36,469 nucleotides of DNA from Verrucomicrobiales bacterium. GTDB taxonomy: Bacteria; Verrucomicrobiota; Verrucomicrobiia; Verrucomicrobiales; DEV007. Positions within the stretch are counted from its first letter, which is position 1; each line of letters opens with the position of its first letter. The position numbers and the translations under genes are program-made. The stretch spans positions 3,786 through 40,254 of the forward strand of contig JARGPH010000044.1 of the NCBI GenBank assembly GCA_029213065.1. Direction: 5' to 3'. Of this stretch, positions 7,975 through 16,065 are shown piece by piece. The notes below the pieces were generated by a model. It searched no databases. It was given only the letters and a program-made list of their open reading frames with translations, and was not told the origin of the DNA.

Positions 7975-8865
7975 ATGACCAGTAAGATCAACCACAGAAT
8001 CGCTCCTCTTCTTGGACTGCTTTTCTGTGCTGCGATATTACCGTCGGAAGCGCTGGAAACGCCGGAGAACTTCAAAGAGGAAAGTCTTGTCGCCTGGTGC
8101 ATTGTCCCCTTCGATGCAAAGAAACGCTCACCGGAGGAACGGGCGGCAATGGTAAGTGCCCTTGGCCTGAAACGAGTTGCCTACGACTGGCGTGAGAAAC
8201 ACGTTCCGGAGTTCGAACGTGAAATGATTGCCTACAGGGAGAATGGAATTGAGTTTTTTGCTTTCTGGAAAGGACACCCCGAGGCCTATCCCCTTTTTAA
8301 GAAGCACGGAATCCATCCCCAGATCTGGAAAACGATTCCCTCAGGCAAAGGCCTCTCCACTTCTGAAAAAGTAATCTCAACAGCAAAAGCTCTCGCACCG
8401 ACAGCCGCTGAGGCGAAGGAGCACGGGTTGAAATTCGGACTCTACAATCACGGCGGCTGGGGAGGACTCCCTGAAAACATGGTCCTCGTCTGCGAAGCAT
8501 TGCGCAAAATGGGCTACGGGAACACCGGGATCGTTTACAATTTCCATCACGCTCATCACCGCATCGATTCCTTCAAAAGGGATCTCGCGAAGATGAAGCC
8601 CTTTCTGCTTTGCCTGAATCTCAACGGGATGGTTCACCCGAAGAACCACGATGTCACGCAACGGGAATACAAAATCCGTCCGATCGGTAAAGGGCAACTG
8701 GAAGAAAGCCTCATCCAGACAGTCATCAAGTCCGGCTACGACGGCCCCATCGGCGTTCTCGGCCACGATGCCACACGCGATGTGAAGACCGTTCTGACCG
8801 AGAACCTGAGCGGCCTCCAAGCCATCCTTGGAGTCGAAGAGCTCAGTTCTGAAAACTCAGAATAA
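7975..8865 (+). CDS. Secreted sugar-phosphate isomerase/epimerase-like TIM-barrel protein
   Basis: A 296-residue protein with a signal peptide (about residues 1-26), followed by a single AP-endonuclease-2/xylose-isomerase-like TIM-barrel. Visible barrel segments are LKRVAYDWREKHVPEFEREM, NGIEFFAFWKGHPEAYPLF, LKFGLYNHGGWGG, GNTGIVYNFHHAHH, LLCLNLNGM and YDGPIGVLGHD. The His-rich NFHHAHHRID and Glu/His/Asp residues on strand ends would fit a metal site, but I cannot confirm one. Secreted members are common in Verrucomicrobia and Planctomycetes, often beside ThuA and DUF1080 proteins, and have been connected with 3-keto-sugar metabolism. It is the last gene of the operon, 15 bases after the GH105 gene. 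Its 3' end overlaps the convergent CHAT gene by 23 bases. Confidence 0.85.
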   Translation: MTSKINHRIAPLLGLLFCAAILPSEALETPENFKEESLVAWCIVPFDAKKRSPEERAAMVSALGLKRVAYDWREKHVPEFEREMIAYRENGIEFFAFWKGHPEAYPLFKKHGIHPQIWKTIPSGKGLSTSEKVISTAKALAPTAAEAKEHGLKFGLYNHGGWGGLPENMVLVCEALRKMGYGNTGIVYNFHHAHHRIDSFKRDLAKMKPFLLCLNLNGMVHPKNHDVTQREYKIRPIGKGQLEESLIQTVIKSGYDGPIGVLGHDATRDVKTVLTENLSGLQAILGVEELSSENSE

Positions 8866-11812
8866 AGGGACCGGCGAGCTTCACCGCTGCGGTCAGTCCC
8901 TGCTTCTCCCGGAACGCTTTCAAGTAAGCCGCCTGAACCCGGGCTGCCGTCTCGATCGGGGAATTCTTACCTGCTTTGAGGTTCGTGTAAAAATCCATCA
9001 TGAAAAGCGCGGTCTCGCGGTCAGCAACCGGCCAGAGCGTGAGGAGGAGGTGCTGTGCCCCGGCCTGACTCAATCCCCTACGCATCCCGAGGACGCCCTC
9101 CCCCGCTCTCGCTTCACCGAGTCCGGTTTCGCAGGCTGAGAGCACCACCATCCAGGTTCCCTCGAGATCAAGTTGCGCCATTTCATCCGCCGTCAGAATA
9201 CCATCATTGGCCGTGTCCAAAACCGTTCCCGCGCCCCAGCTTTTCAGAGTTGATTCTGCTCCTGTCAGGGCAACCCCACTGCGATACATCGGATTGTCGA
9301 GCACGACATCACTGAAGGCCTCCAGTGGAGTGGCACGCTGTCCGCCGCTTCCCGAATCCCAATAACGCTGCCCGCGCTGCAGGGCATCGCTGCGCCCCGC
9401 CCTCGGAAGGAAAAATCCGTGCGTGGCGAGGTGGAGCACCCCGGGGGAATCCACCTCATTCACCGACGCCTCAGTCGCGTTGGTTTCGAGATAGGAATCA
9501 ATGTCCCATTTCCACTGTTCCTTAATCAATTTCGAAAGCGCCTCCTCCTCCGCCTTTGTTCCCGGAAGTGGAGACAGACCAATCCGGCCGAGAATCCCCC
9601 GCATCGTCAGGGCTGCGCCTCCTGCTGCAGAAGCCCGCTGTCCCGCGACCTCCTCCGTAGCAGGAGTTTGAAAATCCGGATTGGCGATAATCTTCATCGT
9701 CTCATTCCGCTTTGAATTCGTCTTGCGGAGCAAATCACGCCCCGAAGCGACATAGGACAACATCCAGGTCTCACCCACGAATTTGTCCCCTTCCAGTAAA
9801 GTCGCGAAGGAGAGGAAATTGAGCACCCCGTCCGGAGAGAGAATGATATGCTGTCCCGCTGCCGGCAAGTGAGGCTTCAGCGGATCCCAGACGCTGGCAG
9901 CAGCCGCTCTCAGAAACTGCTCCATTTTATCGTCCTCCAGCTTGGCACGCACGGCCTTCGCGTAGAGAGCCATCCCCGCCTCGACATTCTTCGCGGTGTC
10001 GAGCGGCACAAAGACCGGTTCCTCCCCCGCTTTGATCACAATCGCGCCGTAGCGGGGAATGAATCGCCCCGGGGCCGAGTAATCCCGGTAGCGAATGTAT
10101 TCGACAAGCGCGCCGCCTTTGGGGATCACGGAAGAGACTGCTTTCGCTGAGGCTTTGAGACTGTCCTCGACGCGGCCCTTCTTCTTCCCGTCCACCGCCA
10201 GCTTGGATTCCAAATCGCCGAGCCGTTCTTTCAGGGGCACGGTTTCAGCGTCGCTTTTGCCGCCGAGAACCGCTTCCATGAGCTTTCGCTGAACCGCTTT
10301 CAACTCAACCAGGGTTTCAGCGAGCGCAGGATCATTTCCCTGTTTGGCGACGCCCCTGTCTTCGAGAATTGATTCGAGAACAATTCCCTTCGTCTTCAGA
10401 ACGGCTTCGTAGAGTTCGTTGGGAAGGCGCAGGCTCGCGTAGAGACTCCAGGGATCGACCGAGCTGCGATAGGCAAGGCGCTGTGACTCGTCTGCAAAAG
10501 AGAGAACCGCCTCCAAATTCTCCATCCGTCCGGCGAGCACTTCCGCGGCGATCTTTGCAGCAGCGGCATCGTTCCCCCTCGTTCGCTCGAGCAGGGCCTG
10601 ACTTTCACGGATTTCAAGATCCGCAGGGTGCGCCTCGGGATACTGAGAGCGAATCAGTTTCAAGGCTTTTTCATACGACACTGCCGCTTCGTCATGCTGT
10701 CCGAGAATGGCCTGAAGATCACCGATCAGCTGGAGACTCTCCTCGGGACGAATCACGTTGTATTCCAGCGTCAGCATGCGCTGCTGCTCAAAGTCCTCGC
10801 CACGACGATTGATTCCCTCGACCATCAGATCCAACGCCGCCTTTTCCTCTCCGGCGGCACGGAAGACGATCGCAGCCCGCTCGAAGATCAGGTAGTTCGA
10901 ATTGATCTGCACTCCTTCGAGCGTCTTCTCAATCGTCTCCTTCGGGATCGCCGGATTGGTTTTCAAAGTCGTCTCGGCCCACTTCCGATACAACGGCATC
11001 ATCTGCGCCGATGACTCACGGGCCTGCTTGCAAAATCCAACCGCCTCTTTGTGCTTTTCGGTGAGCGAGGAAACCTCCGCCAGCTCCATGAGCAAATTGG
11101 CCCGCCCGCGAAGATAGTTCATTTTCATCTGATCCGTGAAATCGCTCTCGTTGCCACCGTTCATTTGAAGAACCATCGCCCAGGCCGCGTCGATCTCTTC
11201 GAGCCGCGCGAGGAAAGCCTGCGCCGCCTTCGCGTAGTCGCCCGAGGCCCGGTAAAAAGTGCCTTCCATCGAAGAAATCTCCGCCGCGAGGATCTGATAG
11301 CCGATCGCGGGATTGTTCTCGGCCTGTTGCTTCCAGAGCGGAACAATTTTCAGTGCCTCCTGAAAGGACTCCGTAGCCCGCTCGAGGTCACCGGCGGCGA
11401 GATAGAAATTCGTGAGTCCCCGGAGACTGATACGAACCCGGTCATCGACCATGACCATCATTTGCGGTGCCGCCTGAGCCGGGATTCCCGCTGGAGGTTT
11501 GATCGAACGGGCCTGCTCGACGCTTCGTTTGAGATCTTCCTCCGCACCGAGGTAGTCCCCCACGTTGTAACGAAGCGACGCCCGGTTGTGCAGCGCAGAG
11601 TTCATCTGAATCCCCATCGTAAAATCTGCCGCGACCGGCTCCAGCGCCTCGACCAGCTTATTCGAAGCCTCAACCGCACCGGGCATATCATTGGCCGACC
11701 AGCGAGCCGAGAGTTCATCCCACAGCGGCATCACATCCGCGTGCGTCTGCGCCGTCGCAGAAGTCCCTATCAAGGTTAGAAAAAAAACGGCAAAAAGTCC
11801 CCTGAGAATCAT
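8843..11812 (-). CDS. Exported TPR-CHAT caspase-like protease
   Basis: I chose the ATG at 11812 (989 residues) because it gives a clean signal peptide (MILRGLFAVFFLTLIGTSATA). The open frame extends 12 codons further to 11848. Residues about 25-440 are helical repeats of the TPR type (for example YLGAEEDLKRSVEQA, GDLERATESFQEALKI, GDYAKAAQAFLARL, GQHDEAAVSYEKALKL). The C-terminal part, about 560-989, is a CHAT domain with GVLHLATHGFF (catalytic His798) and LSACETGLGEARAGEG (catalytic Cys894). LTLWPVAD and a final LAGPFILSFQN are also typical. CHAT proteins are clan CD cysteine proteases related to caspases and separase. The TPR part probably recognises a partner. Export predicts a periplasmic or surface role rather than a cytoplasmic one. 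No CRISPR or effector gene is adjacent. Confidence 0.93.
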   Translation of the reverse strand: MILRGLFAVFFLTLIGTSATAQTHADVMPLWDELSARWSANDMPGAVEASNKLVEALEPVAADFTMGIQMNSALHNRASLRYNVGDYLGAEEDLKRSVEQARSIKPPAGIPAQAAPQMMVMVDDRVRISLRGLTNFYLAAGDLERATESFQEALKIVPLWKQQAENNPAIGYQILAAEISSMEGTFYRASGDYAKAAQAFLARLEEIDAAWAMVLQMNGGNESDFTDQMKMNYLRGRANLLMELAEVSSLTEKHKEAVGFCKQARESSAQMMPLYRKWAETTLKTNPAIPKETIEKTLEGVQINSNYLIFERAAIVFRAAGEEKAALDLMVEGINRRGEDFEQQRMLTLEYNVIRPEESLQLIGDLQAILGQHDEAAVSYEKALKLIRSQYPEAHPADLEIRESQALLERTRGNDAAAAKIAAEVLAGRMENLEAVLSFADESQRLAYRSSVDPWSLYASLRLPNELYEAVLKTKGIVLESILEDRGVAKQGNDPALAETLVELKAVQRKLMEAVLGGKSDAETVPLKERLGDLESKLAVDGKKKGRVEDSLKASAKAVSSVIPKGGALVEYIRYRDYSAPGRFIPRYGAIVIKAGEEPVFVPLDTAKNVEAGMALYAKAVRAKLEDDKMEQFLRAAAASVWDPLKPHLPAAGQHIILSPDGVLNFLSFATLLEGDKFVGETWMLSYVASGRDLLRKTNSKRNETMKIIANPDFQTPATEEVAGQRASAAGGAALTMRGILGRIGLSPLPGTKAEEEALSKLIKEQWKWDIDSYLETNATEASVNEVDSPGVLHLATHGFFLPRAGRSDALQRGQRYWDSGSGGQRATPLEAFSDVVLDNPMYRSGVALTGAESTLKSWGAGTVLDTANDGILTADEMAQLDLEGTWMVVLSACETGLGEARAGEGVLGMRRGLSQAGAQHLLLTLWPVADRETALFMMDFYTNLKAGKNSPIETAARVQAAYLKAFREKQGLTAAVKLAGPFILSFQN

Positions 11813-11983
11813 AGCAAAAGCATAAGTCACCGATTGGACGTAGAGCAATCACCGATTACGCACGGATTTGTGACATTTTTAAAAGTACCGATCTTTTCGA
11901 TCCCTTAACGACTTCAAAATGGCCTATTGTTACACTCGTTTTACCTTGAGCTGGAACGTCATTGCATGATTTCATCAGGATGA

Positions 11984-12691
11984 ATGACGCCCCGCCTTCT
12001 CATCATACTTCTGATCGGCTCCGTCGCGGGGATTTGTGAGGCATTCTTCAATCCGGTAAACAATTTTCATCTGCGAGTCCTCCTTATTGCCGGAATCGCC
12101 GGAGCGTTCTTCACCCTCTTTTTCCTCGCCGGGAAAAGCGCCTTCAGAAAGATCGCTCTTCTATTCATTCTCCTTCTGACACTGATACCGTTTCTCCTTC
12201 CCTCCCGTGAGATCAATTCGAACGATGTCAGGGAAGACTATCTCAATCGACTCATTCAACTTAACGATGTCCCCTACCATTGGGGCGGCGAGAGCGCCGG
12301 GGGAATTGACTGCTCAGGACTTCCCAGAAAAACGCTGCGTGAGGCAATGTTCTGGCATGGAGTGAAAACAGGTAACGGAAAGCCGATACGGGCTGCGGTC
12401 TCCCAATGGTGGAACGACGCCAGCGCCAAAGCCATCAGCGAAGGGTATCGCGATTACGCAACGAAGCTGGGGACCGAAGGCTCCATCGCTAAAATGTCAT
12501 ACGCCGAACTCAAACCCGGCGACCTCGCCGTGAGCATGGGAGGCGTTCACGTGCTCGTATACCTCGGAAACGACCAGTGGATTCAAGCGGCACCGGAAGT
12601 CGGACATGTCGCCATTTTTGACGGAAGAAAAGACAACAACCGCTGGCTCAAAGTGGCGGTGACGACTCACCGCTGGAAGGTTTTCGAATGA
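11984..12691 (+). CDS. Membrane-anchored NlpC/P60-family hydrolase
   Basis: A 235-residue protein. Three hydrophobic segments (about 5-22, 31-49 and 55-72) are followed by an NlpC/P60 domain. The catalytic Cys110 sits in YHWGGESAGGIDCSGL, His189 in GGVHVLVYLG, and Gln201 in WIQAAPEV occupies the third catalytic position. These papain-like enzymes usually cut peptidoglycan stem peptides, so it probably acts in the periplasm while tethered to the inner membrane. An insertion of about 60 residues (about 116-175) lies between Cys and His. AGGA precedes the ATG with a four-base gap. It is divergent from the CHAT protease gene and ends nine bases from the convergent downstream gene. Confidence 0.88.
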   Translation: MTPRLLIILLIGSVAGICEAFFNPVNNFHLRVLLIAGIAGAFFTLFFLAGKSAFRKIALLFILLLTLIPFLLPSREINSNDVREDYLNRLIQLNDVPYHWGGESAGGIDCSGLPRKTLREAMFWHGVKTGNGKPIRAAVSQWWNDASAKAISEGYRDYATKLGTEGSIAKMSYAELKPGDLAVSMGGVHVLVYLGNDQWIQAAPEVGHVAIFDGRKDNNRWLKVAVTTHRWKVFE

Positions 12692-12700
12692 ACACGAAAC

Positions 12701-13567
12701 TTATTCGTTAGAGAATTTATATTCCACCACGTCGGAATTTCCAGTACTCACCGTATTCACCGTTCTGCTGAACTCCATCTTAACGAGGTTTGCACCAATG
12801 CCTATATTTACGGAGCACGAAACCGTCGAAACGCTATCTACCTCAAGTTCTACAATAGCGGTCTCTACACCCTCGTGCTTCCTACGAAATGATGCTTTCC
12901 CGGGAGTCCACGCAAACACGGCTTTGGCAGTCGCATCGCCCATCATATCCCAGGATGCGATCGACTGTGTAGAACTCCTTTGCGAGTCAGTGCGGTCCGA
13001 TTCTTCGCCTAAATGATGCCCGACAGAATCACTCCAATTGTAAGGAGGGGATGAATTCAAGTCGCAGTTGGCGGCAAATCCAAAGGGTTGTGCTTTAGCC
13101 CACTCCGCATTTACAGCCCGATGGAGTAGCGCCTTAACATCAGCAAGCGTTTTCTCTTTGGCTCCCATGATCTTTCGAGAAAATACAGCTTCAATTTCCT
13201 CAGTTGTCATCTGAGCGTTTACATCTTCGGGCGCAGCCCCATCAATTCGATCACAAATTGAATCCCACCATGCTTTCGTTGGAACCGTATTCCCGTCAGA
13301 TTCACCTGTGCTTTCCAGCATCATGTCAACCATCCGCTTATCATAAAACTCGCTTAGGTGATCCAGAATCTCCTGCTGCATGTTAACAAGTCCCAGTCGC
13401 ATGACCGAGAGATCCGATGTCACCTGCCCCTTCTTTAGCGTTAACCCGGGCTTTGTAATCGATTCGATTTCTGCGGCAAAGCTGGCAGGCTCAGCAACAG
13501 CATGATCAGCTAAGGTGAAGGCCATTGTTGAAACAGTTATGAGAACAGGAAGTAACGTAAGCTTCAT
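12701..13567 (-). CDS. Secreted protein of unknown function, lower GC than neighbours
   Basis: I chose ATG 13567 (288 residues) over 13618 because it gives a standard signal peptide (MKLTLLPVLITVSTMAFTLA...). I do not recognise the mature protein. It is mainly helical at the N-terminus (residues about 30-160). It then has a middle segment with a Ser/Thr/Asp-rich linker (about 185-205) and ends in beta-like sequence (AIVELEVDSVSTVSCSVNIGIGANLVKMEFSRTVNTV). It has two Cys residues outside the signal, in ANCDLN and VSCSVN, plus one in ICDRID. Two 60-base lines I counted (13201-13260 and 13321-13380) are about 45-47% GC, against 53% in a line of the CHAT gene. This suggests an acquired or fast-evolving gene. 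Confidence 0.7.
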   Translation of the reverse strand: MKLTLLPVLITVSTMAFTLADHAVAEPASFAAEIESITKPGLTLKKGQVTSDLSVMRLGLVNMQQEILDHLSEFYDKRMVDMMLESTGESDGNTVPTKAWWDSICDRIDGAAPEDVNAQMTTEEIEAVFSRKIMGAKEKTLADVKALLHRAVNAEWAKAQPFGFAANCDLNSSPPYNWSDSVGHHLGEESDRTDSQRSSTQSIASWDMMGDATAKAVFAWTPGKASFRRKHEGVETAIVELEVDSVSTVSCSVNIGIGANLVKMEFSRTVNTVSTGNSDVVEYKFSNE

Positions 13568-13616
13568 CCTTGTGAGGATATACAGCTCCCCCCCCGACGT
13601 CAACTGTCGACACCCC

Positions 13617-13632
13617 AACTCAAGATTGAGTT
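13617..13632. repeat. Small perfect hairpin upstream of the orphan secreted gene
   Basis: AACTCA-AGAT-TGAGTT is a 6-bp perfect inverted repeat with a four-base loop. It lies between the end of the DUF1552 gene and the start of the orphan secreted gene, both on the minus strand. No T-run follows on either strand, so it is not a convincing terminator. It might be a regulatory dyad. Confidence 0.3.
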
Positions 13633-13720
13633 AGAAACGGACAGACTACTCTCATAGGTGTAGTCGAGAAGTCGTCTCTTTCTACCGATTGCCGAACAGC
13701 AACCCATGTATATAAGGAGA

Positions 13721-15076
13721 TCAGCCCAACTGCCCAACGCGACCGGTTGAATCGCCGAAACGCTCTTCTTTGACCCCGACGCGATCCATCACACTGAGGA
13801 ACAAATTACTCATCGGGGTGTCCTGGCCCAGATCCGTGTGGATCCCGGTTTTGATGGTGCCGCCACCCTGGCCCGCGACGAGAATCGGTAAATCTTCGTG
13901 ACGGTGACGATCCGGATCAGCAAGTCCGCTTCCCCAGACGATCATGGAGTTGTGCAAAAGCGTTTTACCGTCGGCATCTTTCTTCGACTTCAACCGCTCA
14001 AGGAAATAGGCGAGCTGCTGCGAGTAAAAATAATCGATCTTCGCAAGCTTTTCCATCAACTCAGGGTCCTTACGGTGGTGCGAAATGGTGTGGTGACCGT
14101 CCGGCACCCCGATTTCCTTGAAGCTCCGGTTACTGCCATCGTGGGCGAGGAGAAATGATGCCACGCGGGTTGAATCGGTTTCAAAGGCGAGGACGAGCAG
14201 ATCCATCATGAGTCGAATGTGATCTTCATAGGAACCCGGAACGCCATCCGGCATTGCCATTTCACCGGCGTCAGCGAGTCCAAACTTCTCAGCTTTTACA
14301 ATACGGTTCTCGATTTCACGAACGCCCGTCATGTATTCGTCGAGCTTGTGCTGATCGTTGCGGCCGAGCTGCTTATTGAGGATTCTCGCATCCTCCATCA
14401 CGAAATCGAGAATGGAACGCTGCTGTTCGTTTCGCAGAGCAAACCCCTTCTGACGCTCCTCCTTGCTACCGGTACCAAAAAGACGCTCAAAGACGTGCCT
14501 TGGATTGTATTCCGGCGTCATTGGAGTGACATCGGAACGCCACGAGAGATTGAACTGATAAGCGCAGGAGTAACCGGAATCACAAACGCCACTCTTCCGC
14601 ACGCCATCGCAGGAAAGCTCGAGTGAGGAGAGACGAGTGAGATCACCAATATTGCGGGCGATGACCTGATCGACCGAGACACCCAGTTTAATGTCAGCTC
14701 CGGCAGTTTTGCGAGGGCGGGCACCGGTCAGGAAGGAAGCATTGGCGCGTGCGTGATCACCACCACCATCTCCTCCCGAGGTTCCATTCTGATGCTCGAA
14801 CTTGCTGAAGAGATGAATATCTGACTTATACTTCGCGAATGGCTCCTGCGTTTTATTGAACTGATAGTCCGCTCCGGTTCCGGTTACGGTCCATTTATCA
14901 ATATTAACGCCGTTCGGTTTGTAGAGGAATGCGGTCCGCAGGGGCATGCCTGACGCCGTCGTCGCGAGCTTTCCACCCTCTGCGGCTGCAGCAGTGCCCG
15001 GGAGGAAAGTCTCAAAAACCGGCAGCGAAAGACTCGCTCCGACTCCTCTCAAAAAGTTACGGCGATCAGTGTTCAT
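13721..15076 (-). CDS. DUF1552 secreted protein with Tat-type leader
   Basis: This 451-residue protein begins MNTDRRNFLRGVGASLSLP, with a twin-arginine motif (RRNFLRG) and a hydrophobic leader. The body matches the DUF1552 family of Planctomycetes and Verrucomicrobia: MPLRTAFLYKPNGVN near the start, SFLTGARPRKT, SLELSCDGVRKSGVCDSGYSCAYQ, LGRNDQHKLDEYM in the middle, and MIVWGSGLADPDRHRHEDLPILVAGQGGG near the end. The late HRHEDLP segment and several conserved Asp/His residues recall the alkaline-phosphatase/sulfatase-like fold of the related DUF1501 group, but no activity is proven. DUF1552 genes usually pair with large DUF1592/DUF1588 cytochrome proteins. Here the upstream neighbour is instead a small di-heme cytochrome c, separated by 83-98 bases. 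Confidence 0.93.
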   Translation of the reverse strand: MNTDRRNFLRGVGASLSLPVFETFLPGTAAAAEGGKLATTASGMPLRTAFLYKPNGVNIDKWTVTGTGADYQFNKTQEPFAKYKSDIHLFSKFEHQNGTSGGDGGGDHARANASFLTGARPRKTAGADIKLGVSVDQVIARNIGDLTRLSSLELSCDGVRKSGVCDSGYSCAYQFNLSWRSDVTPMTPEYNPRHVFERLFGTGSKEERQKGFALRNEQQRSILDFVMEDARILNKQLGRNDQHKLDEYMTGVREIENRIVKAEKFGLADAGEMAMPDGVPGSYEDHIRLMMDLLVLAFETDSTRVASFLLAHDGSNRSFKEIGVPDGHHTISHHRKDPELMEKLAKIDYFYSQQLAYFLERLKSKKDADGKTLLHNSMIVWGSGLADPDRHRHEDLPILVAGQGGGTIKTGIHTDLGQDTPMSNLFLSVMDRVGVKEERFGDSTGRVGQLG

Positions 15077-15174
15077 GGGAAAAATCAGTTAAGGAACAGG
15101 TGTTTACTAATGACAGGATACGACTGTGATTCGTTCAAACAATTAACGCGATTAGGTGCAATATCCGCCCCTAA

Positions 15175-15960
15175 TTAGTCATCCGCGGGGAGAGACTGAA
15201 TATACGCGACAAGATCCCAGATCGATTCGGCATCCAGAATGTCATGAAAACCAATCATCGGCGTGCCATTGAGGCCGGTGGCAACGGTGCGAAAGATGTC
15301 TTCGGGGGTGTCTCCGGACTTGTGATGCGGTCCGGAAAGATCAGCGGGGACAATGGGATGCTCCCAGATATCGATCAATCCAACACTGGCAGGCCCGTCG
15401 CCCTTCCCTTTCTCGCCATGACAGGACACACAATTCACCGCGAACAATGCCTTCCCCTTCTTCACCCGGAGCTTTTTCGCATCCGCATCCCCATACCACT
15501 CGGGACGCGGGGCCAGCGCAATCGGTTCTGCCTTCAGTTCCTCGTCATCCCATTTTCGGGACAGGTTCTGCAAATAGACAATCAGCGCTCCGACATCGTC
15601 GTCGGAAAAGTCTTTAAAAAAGGGCATCGCCGTCCCCGAAATCCCGCTGCGAATCGTCCGCCGCACATCAGCCTCCACCGGCAGTTTTCCGAACGGGGTA
15701 GTCCTGAACTTAAAGACCCCCACCCTGAAATTCCGGGGTTTGTCTTTCAAATCCGCCGCCCAGGGACCGTCACCGCGACCCGTTTCCCCGTGACAGGTCG
15801 TGCAATGTTTCTGAAAAAGATAGCGCCCCTTCAGATACTGATGCAGCTCCTGACGCCTCGCTTCATCCCCCTTCTCTGACCTCGCGGCAACTGGTGCAGA
15901 CAAGACGGCACAAAAGAAAAGAGCGAGCACCCCCGAAGTAGATTTGAAGCCTGATAGCAT
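15175..15960 (-). CDS. Secreted di-heme c-type cytochrome
   Basis: Two c-heme sites are visible. CTTCH and CVSCH are at residues 53-57 and 177-181 counted from the chosen start, each followed by a GxGDG loop. Candidate Met sixth ligands are in GTAMPFF and GTPMIGF. I prefer ATG 15960 (261 residues, signal MLSGFKSTSGVLALFF...) because GGAGA lies about eight bases upstream. ATG 15975 is also possible and adds five residues. Two tandem class I cytochrome domains of about 100 residues each suggest a periplasmic electron shuttle. It sits between the FtsK-type ATPase gene (90-105 base gap) and the DUF1552 gene, so it may pass electrons for the latter; that is inference. Confidence 0.9.
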   Translation of the reverse strand: MLSGFKSTSGVLALFFCAVLSAPVAARSEKGDEARRQELHQYLKGRYLFQKHCTTCHGETGRGDGPWAADLKDKPRNFRVGVFKFRTTPFGKLPVEADVRRTIRSGISGTAMPFFKDFSDDDVGALIVYLQNLSRKWDDEELKAEPIALAPRPEWYGDADAKKLRVKKGKALFAVNCVSCHGEKGKGDGPASVGLIDIWEHPIVPADLSGPHHKSGDTPEDIFRTVATGLNGTPMIGFHDILDAESIWDLVAYIQSLPADD

Positions 15961-16065
15961 ATCTCGAATCTCCATGACCTTCGCCGATTCCGCCGTGCAT
16001 TACTTGTTAAGTGTCATGCATTTCTTTCGAATCGACTGAAAATCAAACCCCGTTTGGCAAACCGG

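Noticed and set aside
8957-10000. Possible CRISPR-associated protease context for the CHAT gene
   Set aside because: No repeat-spacer array, gRAMP/Cas7-11 gene or other Cas gene is present, and the protein has an export signal.
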